This document shows positions 15,209 to 23,874 of a stretch of 49,258 nucleotides of DNA, in pieces (position 1 is the stretch's first letter; every line of letters starts with the position of its first letter). A program made the translations under genes and the position numbers. Origin of the DNA: Rhizobiales bacterium Ga0077525 (lineage in GTDB: Bacteria > Pseudomonadota > Alphaproteobacteria > Rhizobiales > Xanthobacteraceae); the NCBI GenBank assembly GCA_001464835.1, contig LNDS01000008.1, positions 1 to 49,258 on the forward strand, read 5' to 3'. The notes below the pieces were generated by a model. The model was not told the DNA's origin and searched no databases. It saw only the letters and a list, made by a program, of their open reading frames with translations.

Positions 15209-17073
15209 GGTTTCACCAGACTATCATGCGTTGCCTGCAAGGTCGAAAGCACATCGGCCCCCGTAAAGACGAAGGTTTTGACGCCCGCCTCATTGAGCGC
15301 GGCTTCCAGGTCGCCCGGCCGGCCGGCCATGTGAACAATGGCGCCGGCCTCGCGCAGCGCCTTGGCGGCGTCAGCCGCCTGTTCGGGATAAATCGCGTCC
15401 GAGCCGCACAGACAGGCAAGCCGCGCGCCCGAGGCCTTGAACGCCGCGACCATCGCCGCCTGATCCGTAAAGCCGTCATTGCCGAGCGCCTCGATGCCGC
15501 CGGCCTCATAGAAGCTCTTGGCGAACATGGCGCGCGGCGTGAAGTCGGCAAGTCTGCCGAGCGTCGCCAGAAACACCTTCGGCCGTGCGCCGGTGTTGGC
15601 CAGTATTGCGTCGGACCTGTCGCGCAAAGTCTCAAAGGGTTCGGAGAGGCGCATGGCCGGCAATGCGTCGAACGACACCGCCGGCGCGAACGGCGCGAAC
15701 GGCGCCACGGTCACGCGCGGCACATCGAGCACGTCGACGCTGGCTTCGCCGAGATTGGGGTAGTCGCTGGTGCCGGTGAGCGCTTCCTTGCGGTGGGCAA
15801 TGGCGGCTTGCCGCGCCGCGCGCGTGGCTGCGACCTTGCCCTGCAATAGATTTTGTTCAAGCGCGGCGGGCGCGCCGCCGGCTTTCTCGATGTCCTGAAA
15901 CAGGCGCCAGGCCGAGTGCGACAGTTCGCCGGTCAAGGCCTCGATGCCGCCGGCGCCGGCGGCCGGATCGGCAACGCGATAGAGATTGGATTCTTCCAGC
16001 AGCACCAGTTGCTGATTGCGCGCGGCGCGGCGCGCGAACCGGTCGGGCAGGCCGCGCGCGATGGTGAACGGCAAAGCGGTAATCGCGTCGGCGCCACCCA
16101 GTCCGGCGGCGGTGATGGCGATCGTCGTGCGCAGCATGTTCACGTAAGGGTCCCGCGCCGTCATCATGCGCCAGGCGGTTTCCGCCGCGACGAAAGCCGG
16201 CTGTGGCGTCAGCCCGCACGCCTGTTCGACGCGCGCCCATAGTTTCCGCAGAGCGCGAAATTTGGCGATGGTGAGGAATTCGTCGGCGTCGGCGGCGAGC
16301 TTGAAATAGATCGCCTGCCGCGCATCATCGAGCGCGATGCCGGCATCGGTCAGCGTGCGCAGATAAGTCACTGCGCTGGCAATGACGAAGGCGAGTTCCT
16401 GCGCTTCCGAGCCGCCGGCGGCATGAACGGCGCGGCCGTCCGCGACCATGAACGGACCTTTGAAGCCTTGCCCGGCGAGTCCGCTCACCACGGTGCCGAT
16501 CAGCGAAGCACTCTGCGTCCATGGCTGCGGCAAGGCGCCGTTGCGCAGGCCCGCGCCGAGCGGATCGAGACCGAAGCGCACCGTGATCGCGGCCTTGTCG
16601 ATGCCGCTCTTTTCCAGAACGGCAGCGAGATTGAAAACGGCTTCGCGGTGTTGCGTGCTCGTGTCCATGTCGATGGCGATGCCGGCATCGAGCAAGACGC
16701 CGTCGAGCACCAGCTTCAGCGTGGCTGCGGAGCCGTCGAGGCCGAAGCCGTAGGCGCCGATGCCGCCGCCCAGAACCACGCTGAGGCCCGTCGCGCCGTT
16801 CTCGAGGTCCTCCAGTGCCTGCTTGTTGGCGGCCTTGGGATCGGGATGATCGACGCGCTGCATCACTGTCCAGGGAGCGCCCGCCTTGCGGCCCGCGACA
16901 GGCTCGGCGCCGGCGGCGCGTGGATAGAGCGGCTGGACCTTGAGCCCGTCATAGGTCTGGCTGACCAGCCGCTTTTCGAACGAGGCGCCTTTCAGGGCTG
17001 CATCGACCAGTTTTCGCCATTCGGCGGCATCGGTGGCGGGAAATTCGGCGGCGAGGACGAGGGGGTCATTCAT
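15205..17073 (-). CDS. mutA: Methylmalonyl-CoA mutase, small subunit
   Basis: This 622-residue paralogue of the catalytic subunit forms the heterodimer but does not bind cofactor or substrate productively. It keeps the barrel layout ([12 protein letters not shown] near the N-terminus, [21 protein letters not shown] in the middle). The C-terminal domain lacks the D-x-H-x2-G cobalamin motif, reading [20 protein letters not shown] at the equivalent part, as in other small subunits. ATG 17073 ([19 protein letters not shown]) is chosen over the extension to 17109, although neither has a strong Shine-Dalgarno sequence. The stop overlaps mutB (ATGA), which supports balanced translation of the two subunits. 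Confidence 0.93.
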   Translation of the reverse strand: MNDPLVLAAEFPATDAAEWRKLVDAALKGASFEKRLVSQTYDGLKVQPLYPRAAGAEPVAGRKAGAPWTVMQRVDHPDPKAANKQALEDLENGATGLSVVLGGGIGAYGFGLDGSAATLKLVLDGVLLDAGIAIDMDTSTQHREAVFNLAAVLEKSGIDKAAITVRFGLDPLGAGLRNGALPQPWTQSASLIGTVVSGLAGQGFKGPFMVADGRAVHAAGGSEAQELAFVIASAVTYLRTLTDAGIALDDARQAIYFKLAADADEFLTIAKFRALRKLWARVEQACGLTPQPAFVAAETAWRMMTARDPYVNMLRTTIAITAAGLGGADAITALPFTIARGLPDRFARRAARNQQLVLLEESNLYRVADPAAGAGGIEALTGELSHSAWRLFQDIEKAGGAPAALEQNLLQGKVAATRAARQAAIAHRKEALTGTSDYPNLGEASVDVLDVPRVTVAPFAPFAPAVSFDALPAMRLSEPFETLRDRSDAILANTGARPKVFLATLGRLADFTPRAMFAKSFYEAGGIEALGNDGFTDQAAMVAAFKASGARLACLCGSDAIYPEQAADAAKALREAGAIVHMAGRPGDLEAALNEAGVKTFVFTGADVLSTLQATHDSLVKP

Positions 17074-17135
17074 GGGGCTAAATTGCCATAGATGGTGGCG
17101 TCTCGCCATTGCGATAAAGCAATTTGCCTGCCCGG

Positions 17136-17642
17136 TCAGCGCATTGGAGGTAAGCGCGCGATGCCGGCCGCATCGACTTTGGCCGACGCCTCGCTCAGTC
17201 TCTGGCCGGCGATGACGCGTTCGCCGGCGATTTCGGCCAGCGGCAACAGCACGAAAGCGCGCTCGAACAGGCGCGGATGCGGCAGGATCAAGCCAGGCTC
17301 GTCCAGGGTCAGGTCGTCATAGGCGATAATGTCGATGTCGCAGGTGCGCGGCCCCCAGCGCTTCTCATGTGCCCGGTCGCGGCCGAGCTTCAGTTCGACC
17401 TCCTGCGCATACGCCAGAAGGTCGCGCGGCGGCAAAGTCGTCTCGATGGCGATGCACAGGTTGATGAACGGCGGCTGATCTTTGAAGCCCCAGGGCGGCG
17501 TCGCATAGTCGGACGATCGGGCGGTCAGCCTCAGGCCGGGACGGTCGCAAAGGAGTTGTACAGCGCGGTCGAGAATGGCCCGGCTGTTGCCGACATTGCC
17601 GCCCAGCGCCAGATAAGCCTGCGCCACCGAAGCGGACGTCAT
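17136..17642 (-). CDS. folK: 2-amino-4-hydroxy-6-hydroxymethyldihydropteridine diphosphokinase (HPPK)
   Basis: This 168-residue folate enzyme transfers pyrophosphate from ATP to 6-hydroxymethyl-dihydropterin. Recognisable motifs are AYLALGGNVGNSRAILDRAV at the start, the pterin-contacting PPWGFKDQPPFINLCIAIET, and the signature RWGPRTCDIDIIAYDD (two Mg-binding Asp residues in DIDI), then LILPHPRLFERAFVLLPLAEIAG. Its ATG (17642) overlaps the folB stop as ATGA; it is the last gene of folP-folB-folK. The product feeds FolP, encoded two genes upstream. Confidence 0.95.
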   Translation of the reverse strand: MTSASVAQAYLALGGNVGNSRAILDRAVQLLCDRPGLRLTARSSDYATPPWGFKDQPPFINLCIAIETTLPPRDLLAYAQEVELKLGRDRAHEKRWGPRTCDIDIIAYDDLTLDEPGLILPHPRLFERAFVLLPLAEIAGERVIAGQRLSEASAKVDAAGIARLPPMR

Positions 17643-18016
17643 GGTTTCGATTTGGCGCGGCCGCGCACCACCGTGACGCCGACATCGCTGAAGGTGGCGG
17701 CGATCGGTGCATGCGGCTTGTGGATGGTCACCGCGACCGTGCGCACGCGCGGGAACGCAGCCAGCACCGCATCGGCAACGCTGCCGGCGGCGGCTTCGAT
17801 CAGCTTGAACCGGCGCGACCCGAATGCCTCGCTGGCGCAGGTGGCGACCTGGTCATAGGACACGGTGTCGCTGACCTTGTCCGAGCGCGCCGCGTCGGAC
17901 AGGTCGATCTCGAGGTCGAGATCGAGCGTGAAGGTCTGCCCGACCTTGGCTTCGTGCGGCATCACGCCGTGATAGGCGTGCATCGACAGGCCGCGAATGA
18001 AAATTCGATCGCTCAT
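17639..18016 (-). CDS. folB: Dihydroneopterin aldolase
   Basis: This 125-residue protein of the tunnelling T-fold cleaves dihydroneopterin to 6-hydroxymethyl-dihydropterin and glycolaldehyde. It has the family start IFIRGLSMHAYHGVMPHEAKVGQTFTLDLDLEID, with the conserved YHGV-x5-E segment, then SYDQVATCASEAFGSRRFKLIEAAAGSVADAVL (the E in LIEAAA binds the pterin) and VTIHKPHAPIAATFSDVGVTV. It overlaps folP upstream and folK downstream by 4 bases each. The three consecutive steps of dihydropteroate synthesis are therefore translationally coupled. Confidence 0.93.
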   Translation of the reverse strand: MSDRIFIRGLSMHAYHGVMPHEAKVGQTFTLDLDLEIDLSDAARSDKVSDTVSYDQVATCASEAFGSRRFKLIEAAAGSVADAVLAAFPRVRTVAVTIHKPHAPIAATFSDVGVTVVRGRAKSKP

Positions 18017-18891
18017 TTTGCGTCTTCTTTGGCCGCGGCCTGGATGGCCGATGTCACCCGCAGCGCCTGCACGGTCGCGGCCACATCATGCACGCGAACG
18101 ATGGAAGCGCCACTGGCGGCGGCGATCAAGTGGCTGGCGATGGAACCGCCGATGCGTTCGGTCGGCGGCGAGGGGGTCACGGAATTGATGAAGCGCTTGC
18201 GCGACGCCCCGACCAGCAGCGGCAGGCCGAACTTTTTGAACGCCGCCAGCCTTGCCAGGCACACAATGCTTTGTTCCGGCGTCTTGCCGAAGCCGATGCC
18301 GGGATCGAGCACGATCATGTCCCGCGCGATGCCGGCCTGCGCGGCGATTTCCAATGTTCGGGCGAAGAAGGCGATGACGTCGGCGACGATATCGATACTT
18401 TCGTCCACATCGGTGCGGTTGTGCATGGCGATCACCGACACGCCGCGTTTGGCCGCAAGCGTCGCCATGTCCGGGTCGTGCTGAAGCCCCCAGACGTCGT
18501 TGACGATGGTGGCGCCCTGATCGAGCGCGAAGGCGGCGACGCTCGCCTTGATGGTGTCGATGGACAGCGGCAGGCCGAGCGCGGCGACCTGCGCCAGCAC
18601 CGGCTTGAGCCGCGCCACTTCGTCATCGGCGGAGACCGGTTTGGCGCCGCCATAAGGACGGCTGGATTCCGCGCCGATATCGAGAATATCGGCGCCTTGC
18701 TCAGCCATTTCCTGGGCATGGGCGAGGGCGCGCCCGGCATCGAAAAACTGGCCGCCGTCGGAAAACGAATCCGGCGTCACGTTGAGAATGCCCATGACCA
18801 GAGGCCGCCCGCGCTTGAGCAGCGCGGCGAGCGTTTCCGGCGCTGATTTCGGCCTTTCCGCCGTGTGTGAGGCTGATGGAATGACTGTCAT
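18013..18891 (-). CDS. folP: Dihydropteroate synthase
   Basis: This 292-residue TIM-barrel enzyme condenses 6-hydroxymethyl-dihydropterin pyrophosphate with p-aminobenzoate and is the target of sulfonamides. Signatures are VMGILNVTPDSFSDGGQFFD (34-53), DILDIGAESSRP (70-81), TIVNDVWGL in the middle, MIVLDPGIGFGKTPEQSI and the C-terminal RVHDVAATVQALRV. ATG 18891 gives an N-terminal tail of about 25 residues before the barrel, slightly longer than usual; an internal start cannot be excluded. It heads the folP-folB-folK operon. A dispersed repeat fills the region upstream. Confidence 0.95.
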   Translation of the reverse strand: MTVIPSASHTAERPKSAPETLAALLKRGRPLVMGILNVTPDSFSDGGQFFDAGRALAHAQEMAEQGADILDIGAESSRPYGGAKPVSADDEVARLKPVLAQVAALGLPLSIDTIKASVAAFALDQGATIVNDVWGLQHDPDMATLAAKRGVSVIAMHNRTDVDESIDIVADVIAFFARTLEIAAQAGIARDMIVLDPGIGFGKTPEQSIVCLARLAAFKKFGLPLLVGASRKRFINSVTPSPPTERIGGSIASHLIAAASGASIVRVHDVAATVQALRVTSAIQAAAKEDAK

Positions 18892-18940
18892 GGCCGGTCG
18901 CTTTGCGCGGTCGGCGGCGGGGTGTCAAGACGAGCGATCT

Positions 18941-19075
18941 GTCATTCTGGGACGGCGCGTTTGCGCCGGACCCGGAATCCAGAAACGCGTCGTGTTTGGC
19001 TGGATTTCCGGGTTCGCGCACCATCGTGCGTCGAATACGCGCGTCAGCGCACTTGCGTGCACGCCCCGCAATGAC
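18941..19075. repeat. Large dispersed inverted repeat upstream of folP
   Basis: The 200-base gap between folP and the DUF4332 gene is mostly a repeat. Its outer ends are GTCATTCTGGGACG (18941-18954) and CGCCCCGCAATGACG (19062-19076); its inner arms are CCCGGAATCCAG (18971-18982) and CTGGATTTCCGGG (19000-19012). The 'GTCATTCCGGG-CCCGGAATCC' arrangement is a known intergenic repeat class in Bradyrhizobium-like genomes. The arms are imperfect, so this copy is aged. Any folP promoter must lie within 18892-18940 or inside the repeat. Confidence 0.75.
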
Positions 19076-19093
19076 GAGGTGGAAAATTCGGAA

Positions 19094-19501
19094 CTAGTAC
19101 GAAATCTTGATCGGCAATTTCTTGGCGTGCTCGATCCAGCGCTCGACGACCTTTTCCGAGGGCAGGAACCGCACCAGCTTGCGCTTGCGGTTGGCCTCAG
19201 CCATCGCCTTGGCGAGGTTGGCCGGGTTGCGGTACTTCAGTTCCTTCACCGTATCGACGCCGGCGTGGTGCAGCAGTTCGGAGTATTCCTTGCTGACGCC
19301 ACGAACGCGCATGCGGTCGGCATGGTTGGCCCAGCACAGCCATTGCTTTTCGTCGATCTTGGTCTTCTCGGCCATTTCCTTGCGGCCCTTCACGGTGCGC
19401 GCGGCTTCGAGAAGCTTGTCCGTCGTCCGGATACCCACCGACTTCAGGGTCTTGGCTGCTTCGCCATCGATCCCTCCAATATCGGTGATGGGATAGGACA
19501 T
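19094..19501 (-). CDS. DUF4332 domain-containing protein
   Basis: This 135-residue soluble, basic, helical protein matches DUF4332, which is built from helix-hairpin-helix-like repeats. Two related halves are visible: DIGGIDGEAAKTLKSVGIRTTDKLLEAA (7-34) and VRGVSKEYSELLHHAGVDTVKELKYRNPANLAKAM (67-101). The 'G-I-x5-A-x2-L-x3-G-I/V-x-T' pattern is that of HhH folds found in DNA polymerase IV tails and RNA polymerase alpha, so nucleic-acid or protein binding is likely. The function is unknown. It forms a same-strand pair with the gene ending at 19563, starting 61 bases after that gene's stop. Confidence 0.85.
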   Translation of the reverse strand: MSYPITDIGGIDGEAAKTLKSVGIRTTDKLLEAARTVKGRKEMAEKTKIDEKQWLCWANHADRMRVRGVSKEYSELLHHAGVDTVKELKYRNPANLAKAMAEANRKRKLVRFLPSEKVVERWIEHAKKLPIKISY

Positions 19502-19562
19502 ACGGGGTCTCCTGCCTTCTCAAAATATCGGAAATTAATGCGGTTTGGGCGTAATTGGACGG

Positions 19563-19925
19563 TTAGACGAACTGGCTGAGGCCCGGAATGGAGCCGACAA
19601 TTTCGCCGATCGTGTCTTCGCCGGCCTTTTCGCGGGCATAGGCGATGACTTCCTTGGTCACGCCCTGGACCTGGCCCATGCTGAGGCCCGCACCCATCAT
19701 CCTGGTGCCGGCGCCCATCAGGCCGCCCATGGCGAACATTCCGCCGCTCTCGCTCGCCTGCGCAGCGATGAGGGCTTCCGCGCCGGGAAGCTTGTCGATC
19801 AGAGCCTGGACCTTGTCGGGCGGACCTTCCTTTTTCAGGAAGTCGAGAATAATGCCGACGGATTTCTCGGCGGCGGCCTGATCGATTCCGACATTGGCAA
19901 CGAGACGCTCAATTAATTCGTTCAT
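19563..19925 (-). CDS. Small conserved alphaproteobacterial protein, DUF2267-like
   Basis: This 120-residue protein has an N-terminal helical part (MNELIERLVANVGIDQAAAEKSVGIILDFLKKEGPPDKVQALIDKLPGAEALI) resembling the start of DUF2267 domains. It is followed by a Gly/Met-rich segment (GGMFAMGGLMGAGTRMMG) and a helical C-terminus ending GEIVGSIPGLSQFV. The glycine-rich middle could be a flexible loop or a weak membrane-associated segment; no signal peptide is present. ATG 19925 is preferred over an extension to 19994 because GAGGGG lies 5 bases upstream and the family pattern begins there. The function is unknown. Confidence 0.65.
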   Translation of the reverse strand: MNELIERLVANVGIDQAAAEKSVGIILDFLKKEGPPDKVQALIDKLPGAEALIAAQASESGGMFAMGGLMGAGTRMMGAGLSMGQVQGVTKEVIAYAREKAGEDTIGEIVGSIPGLSQFV

Positions 19926-20079
19926 GATCCCCTCACGGTCCCGCACTGATGGCAGGTTGCAAAACATATTGAACGCGACCGGCGGGGATGACAAGCATGA
20001 AGCGCGATCACGTTTCGATACCGTTTCCGTCGGTTAGCTTTGCACATGAAAACTTGTAGGTGGGAAACGACGCGGTCGC

Positions 20080-20095
20080 TGTGATCAACATCACA
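20080..20095. promoter_or_regulatory. CRP/FNR-type palindrome in a divergent intergenic region
   Basis: TGTGATCAACATCACA is a perfect 6-base inverted repeat with a CAAC centre. It exactly matches the CRP half-site pattern TGTGA-N6-TCACA. It differs from FixK/FNR sites (TTGAT-N4-ATCAA) only at the outer base of each arm. It lies 155 bases upstream of the small gene starting at 19925 (-) and 219 bases upstream of the M20 peptidase (+). The rest of 19926-20313 shows no convincing gene. Confidence 0.55.
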
Positions 20096-20313
20096 TCTTT
20101 CGCCCCTCTCGCCGGTGCGGTTCCTATAGATAGAATAGCCGATTGGAAAGTACTACGTTTGGTATTTGTGAGATGGAGCGGCGGACTTCGGTCGATGTTG
20201 CTTAAAACTCTCTGAATGTAGCGTTTCAGGGCCATTTTTGTTGTCTCATCGCGTCTTTTCATGCGCTTTGCGCATTGCTAGCTTGGAATTGGAATTGAAA
20301 GGAACATGACGTC

Positions 20314-21714
20314 ATGAACACACTCGACGCAATCCTCGCCCGCATCGACCGGGACATCGACCAAAGCGTCGAGCGGCTGTTCGCGTTACTGCGCATCGCC
20401 TCGATATCGACAGACCCGGCGTTTGCCGACCAGTGCCGCGCCGCGGCCGAGCATGTAGCGGCCGATCTCACCGAGATCGGCTTTGAAGCGACCGTGCGGC
20501 CGACCAAAGGCCACCCCGTTGTCGTCGCCAAGTCGAATGGCGCGACCGCCAAGGGCGCGACCGGCCCGCGGGTACTGTTCTACGGCCATTATGACGTGCA
20601 GCCGGTCGATCCGCTCAATCTCTGGAAGACGCCGCCGTTCGAGCCGCGCATAGAGATGCTGCCAGACGGCCGCAAAATCATCGTCGCGCGCGGCGCCTGC
20701 GACGACAAGGGACAGGCCATGACTTTTATTGAGGCCTGCCGGGCCTACAAGGCGGTCACCGGCTCGCTGCCGTTGTCGATCACGACCATGATCGAGGGCG
20801 AGGAGGAGTGCGGCTCGAAAAGCCTGTTCGATTTCGTGAAGGATAATGCCGAGGAGTTCAAGCTCGACCTCGCTCTGGTCTGCGACACGGCGATGTGGGA
20901 CGCCCACACGCCGGCGGTGACCACCTCGCTGCGCGGGCTGGTCTACGAGGACGTCAAAATCACCTGCGCCGACCGCGATCTGCACTCCGGCGTTTTCGGC
21001 GGCGCGGCGCAGAACCCGATCCGCCTGCTGGCCAGGATCTTGGGCGCGATGTGGGACGATAACGGGCGCGTCACCATCCCCGGATTCTATGATGGTGTTC
21101 ATGACCTGCCGGACGATATCAAGGCGGACCTCAAGGGGCTTGGTCTAACGTCGGAGAAGTTCCTCGGGCCGATCGGCTTGAAGATTCCCTCCGGCGAAAA
21201 GGACCGCATGCTGATCGAACTGGTGACGACGCGGCCGACCGCCGAGATCAACGGCATCATCGGCGGCTATACCGGCGAGGGCGCCAAGACCGTCATCCCG
21301 GGCGAAGCGTCCGCCAAGGTGTCGTTCCGCCTGGTCGGCGACCAGGACCCGGAGAAAATCCGCGACAATTTCCGCAAGTTCGTCAAGGACCGGCTGCCGT
21401 CCGATTGCAGCGTCGAATTCGGCAATTTTGGTCTCGCCGCGGCGCTGCAACTGTCGTTCGATAATCCGGCGCTTAACAAGGCGCGTACCGTTCTGGGCGA
21501 GGAGTGGGGCAGGAAGGCTGTGGCGGTCGGTGCCGGCGGCTCGATTCCCATTGTCGCCGATTTCAAGAACGTGCTCGGCATGGATTCGCTCTTGGTCGGC
21601 TTTGCGCTCGACGACGACCGGGTGCATTCGCCGAACGAAAAGTTTGACCTGACCTGCTATCACAAGGGCATCCGCTCATGGGCGCGCATCCTGCATGCGC
21701 TGGCGGAGAAGTAA
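20314..21714 (+). CDS. M20-family dizinc dipeptidase
   Basis: This 466-residue cytoplasmic metallopeptidase belongs to the ArgE/DapE/ACY1/CPG2 group. The metal-binding residues are visible: FYGHYDVQPVDP (His92, with Asp94 supporting), GACDDKGQAM (bridging Asp130), EGEEECGS (catalytic and metal Glu, 161-168), a later CDTAMWD (about 190-196, metal Asp), and the C-terminal DDRVHSPNEKF His. The inserted lid/dimerisation domain starts with LRGLVYEDVKITCADRDLHSGVFGG. The layout fits the carnosinase-like/DUG1 branch of non-specific dipeptidases rather than DapE. It stands alone between divergent and convergent neighbours and has a CRP-like site upstream. Confidence 0.92.
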   Translation: MNTLDAILARIDRDIDQSVERLFALLRIASISTDPAFADQCRAAAEHVAADLTEIGFEATVRPTKGHPVVVAKSNGATAKGATGPRVLFYGHYDVQPVDPLNLWKTPPFEPRIEMLPDGRKIIVARGACDDKGQAMTFIEACRAYKAVTGSLPLSITTMIEGEEECGSKSLFDFVKDNAEEFKLDLALVCDTAMWDAHTPAVTTSLRGLVYEDVKITCADRDLHSGVFGGAAQNPIRLLARILGAMWDDNGRVTIPGFYDGVHDLPDDIKADLKGLGLTSEKFLGPIGLKIPSGEKDRMLIELVTTRPTAEINGIIGGYTGEGAKTVIPGEASAKVSFRLVGDQDPEKIRDNFRKFVKDRLPSDCSVEFGNFGLAAALQLSFDNPALNKARTVLGEEWGRKAVAVGAGGSIPIVADFKNVLGMDSLLVGFALDDDRVHSPNEKFDLTCYHKGIRSWARILHALAEK

Positions 21715-21723
21715 GTCGCGCGC

Positions 21724-23874
21724 TCAGGCGTTCATCGTCAGCAACTGCGTAAAGCCGGCGCGGTCGCCGAACAGCGCGCGCTTTTCGCGCGCGGTGAGCA
21801 GCAGCAGCGCCTCGTCCATGTTGGCGGCCTCGGCCATCCTGGCCTTGGCGACGACAAGATCGGCATCGACGTCGCCGCGCTTGCGGGGTGGCGGTGGATC
21901 GAGCGCGCCGAGATGCGCCGCACCGAGGGCAATGTTGCTGCGAAACAGCTCGCCCACTTTGGCATCGTCGCCCGGCAATGTGCCGGACAGTTCATTGGCG
22001 CGGCGCAGGATGGTCGGCGGATCGCGCTCTTCCGGCACGACCAGCAGGCGCATCTTGCGTAATGCCATGCCAATGTCGGATCGCGCGGTGATCGCCGCCA
22101 GCGGCATTGCCAGCAGCAGCCCGACAATGACCGGCGTCATCCACAAAAACAGCGACAGCGACACCGCGAAGGCAGCAGCCCCCAGCAGAATGCCGACAAA
22201 GGTCAGCCTGCCATAGCTGCGCAGCAATTCCGAGAACGGCAGGCTGCCGTCGTCGCGGCGCTGCACCTGCCAGCCGGCATCGCTGCCGAGCAGGGCCGTG
22301 GTCACCGCATGCGACTGAAACAGCATCATCACCGGCGCAATCAGGGCCGACAATACGACTTCGATCAGGATGCTGAAGAACGCCGCGATGGCGCCGCCGA
22401 AGCCGCGCCGCTCCTTGCTGTGAAAGAGCAAGGCGATCCAGGCCAGCAGCTTGGGCGCAATCAGGATGCCCATGGTCGCGGCGAAGACCCACGCCGCGCG
22501 AATTGGATCTTCCGCCGGCCATTGCGGGAACAAGGAGAAACCTTTCGGGAAATACTCTGGCCGGATGAATTGGGCCTGCAATGAAATCAGGATACCGGTA
22601 ACGAGGAAGATCAGCCACAAAGGCGCGGTGATGTAGGAGCCGATGCCGGTCATGAAATGCAGCCGTGACATCCAGTGCAGGCCGCGCGCCGGCAGCACTT
22701 TGAGATGTTGCAGGTTGCCCTGGCACCAGCGCCGGTCGCGCGCCGCGAACTCGGTCATCGAGGGCGGGGTCTCTTCGTAACCGCCGAGAAGGTCAGGGGC
22801 CATGACGATGGCCCAGCCGGCGCGCCGCATCAAAGCCGCCTCGACGAAGTCGTGACTCATGATGTGGCCGCCGAACGGCTTGCGGCCCTTTAGAGTTGGC
22901 AGGCTGGCATGGGCGGCGAAGGCTTTGACGCGGATCGCGGCGTTATGGCCCCAGTAATTGCTTTCCGGCCCGAACCACCAGGCGATGCCGCGCGCCAGCA
23001 TCGGGCCGTACAAGCGGCCGGCGAATTGCTGCAAACGGCCGAACAGGCTTCTGGCATTGACGATGATCGGCAAGGTCTGGATCAATCCGACATGCGCATT
23101 GCGTTCGACCGCCGATGTGATGCGCACGATGATGTCGCCAGTCATCAGACTGTCGGCGTCGAGAATGACCATGCTTTCATAGTGGCCGCCGAAGCGCTCG
23201 ACCCATTCGCCGATATTGCCGGCCTTGCGCGCCGTGTTCTCGCGGCGGTGCCGGTAGAAAATCTGCTTGCTTTGAGTCCGCTCCAGCAGAGCAAGGAATT
23301 GCGCTTCCTCGTGGATCCAGATGTCCGGGTCGGTGGTGTCGCTTAGAACATAGAAATCGAAATGATCGAGACGGCCGCTCTCGGCGACCGACTCGTAAGT
23401 GGCCTGCAACCGTGCAAACAGCCGGCTGGGCGTTTCGTTGTAAGTCGGCACGAGCAGGGCGTGGCGGGCGCGCAGCTCCGGCAACGGACCATGGGTCTCA
23501 ATGTCGAGCGCGCCGTCCTTGCCAACGACCGTCAGCACAAAGCCGATGATCGCGCTGATGAAGGAAAAGACCACCCAGGCGAACAGCACGACAAAAAGCA
23601 CCAGAACCAGAGCTTCCAGGAAGGTCAGGCCCGACACTGACAGCACCAGATACATCTGGTCGGCGCCGAATATGGTGCCCGCCGCCGTTCCGAGAAATAC
23701 GAGCAGGCGCCGAAACAAAAGACCCATCGGTCTCACTGCGACAGGCGGGGCGTTGCCACCGCGCGTCCGCAAATCCTGCACCGGCATGGCAAGCGGAGCA
23801 GCGGCCGGAAGAAAAGCGGCCGGGGCCGGATCGGCAACACGGGAGAAGGCCGCGGGCTTTGTTACGGCGTCCAT
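21724..23874 (-). CDS. opgH: Glucans biosynthesis glucosyltransferase OpgH (MdoH)
   Basis: This 716-residue inner-membrane family 2 glycosyltransferase makes the beta-1,2-linked backbone of osmoregulated periplasmic glucans from UDP-glucose. Two N-terminal membrane helices (about 50-110) precede the cytoplasmic catalytic domain with HALLVPTYNETPSRLFARL, the nucleotide-binding VILDADSLMTGD (D-x-D), and RDRRWCQGNLQHL (Q/RxxRW). Further helices follow at about 410-600. It lacks the long N-terminal extension of the E. coli protein (about 850 residues), as is usual in alphaproteobacteria. The start overlaps the end of opgG by 13 bases, so the two genes form an operon. Confidence 0.95.
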   Translation of the reverse strand: MDAVTKPAAFSRVADPAPAAFLPAAAPLAMPVQDLRTRGGNAPPVAVRPMGLLFRRLLVFLGTAAGTIFGADQMYLVLSVSGLTFLEALVLVLFVVLFAWVVFSFISAIIGFVLTVVGKDGALDIETHGPLPELRARHALLVPTYNETPSRLFARLQATYESVAESGRLDHFDFYVLSDTTDPDIWIHEEAQFLALLERTQSKQIFYRHRRENTARKAGNIGEWVERFGGHYESMVILDADSLMTGDIIVRITSAVERNAHVGLIQTLPIIVNARSLFGRLQQFAGRLYGPMLARGIAWWFGPESNYWGHNAAIRVKAFAAHASLPTLKGRKPFGGHIMSHDFVEAALMRRAGWAIVMAPDLLGGYEETPPSMTEFAARDRRWCQGNLQHLKVLPARGLHWMSRLHFMTGIGSYITAPLWLIFLVTGILISLQAQFIRPEYFPKGFSLFPQWPAEDPIRAAWVFAATMGILIAPKLLAWIALLFHSKERRGFGGAIAAFFSILIEVVLSALIAPVMMLFQSHAVTTALLGSDAGWQVQRRDDGSLPFSELLRSYGRLTFVGILLGAAAFAVSLSLFLWMTPVIVGLLLAMPLAAITARSDIGMALRKMRLLVVPEERDPPTILRRANELSGTLPGDDAKVGELFRSNIALGAAHLGALDPPPPRKRGDVDADLVVAKARMAEAANMDEALLLLTAREKRALFGDRAGFTQLLTMNA

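Noticed and set aside
20008..20262. 84-residue frame on the minus strand in the gap before the M20 peptidase
   Set aside because: No family-like sequence, no Shine-Dalgarno sequence, low-complexity composition, and it overlaps the CRP-like palindrome; more likely intergenic.
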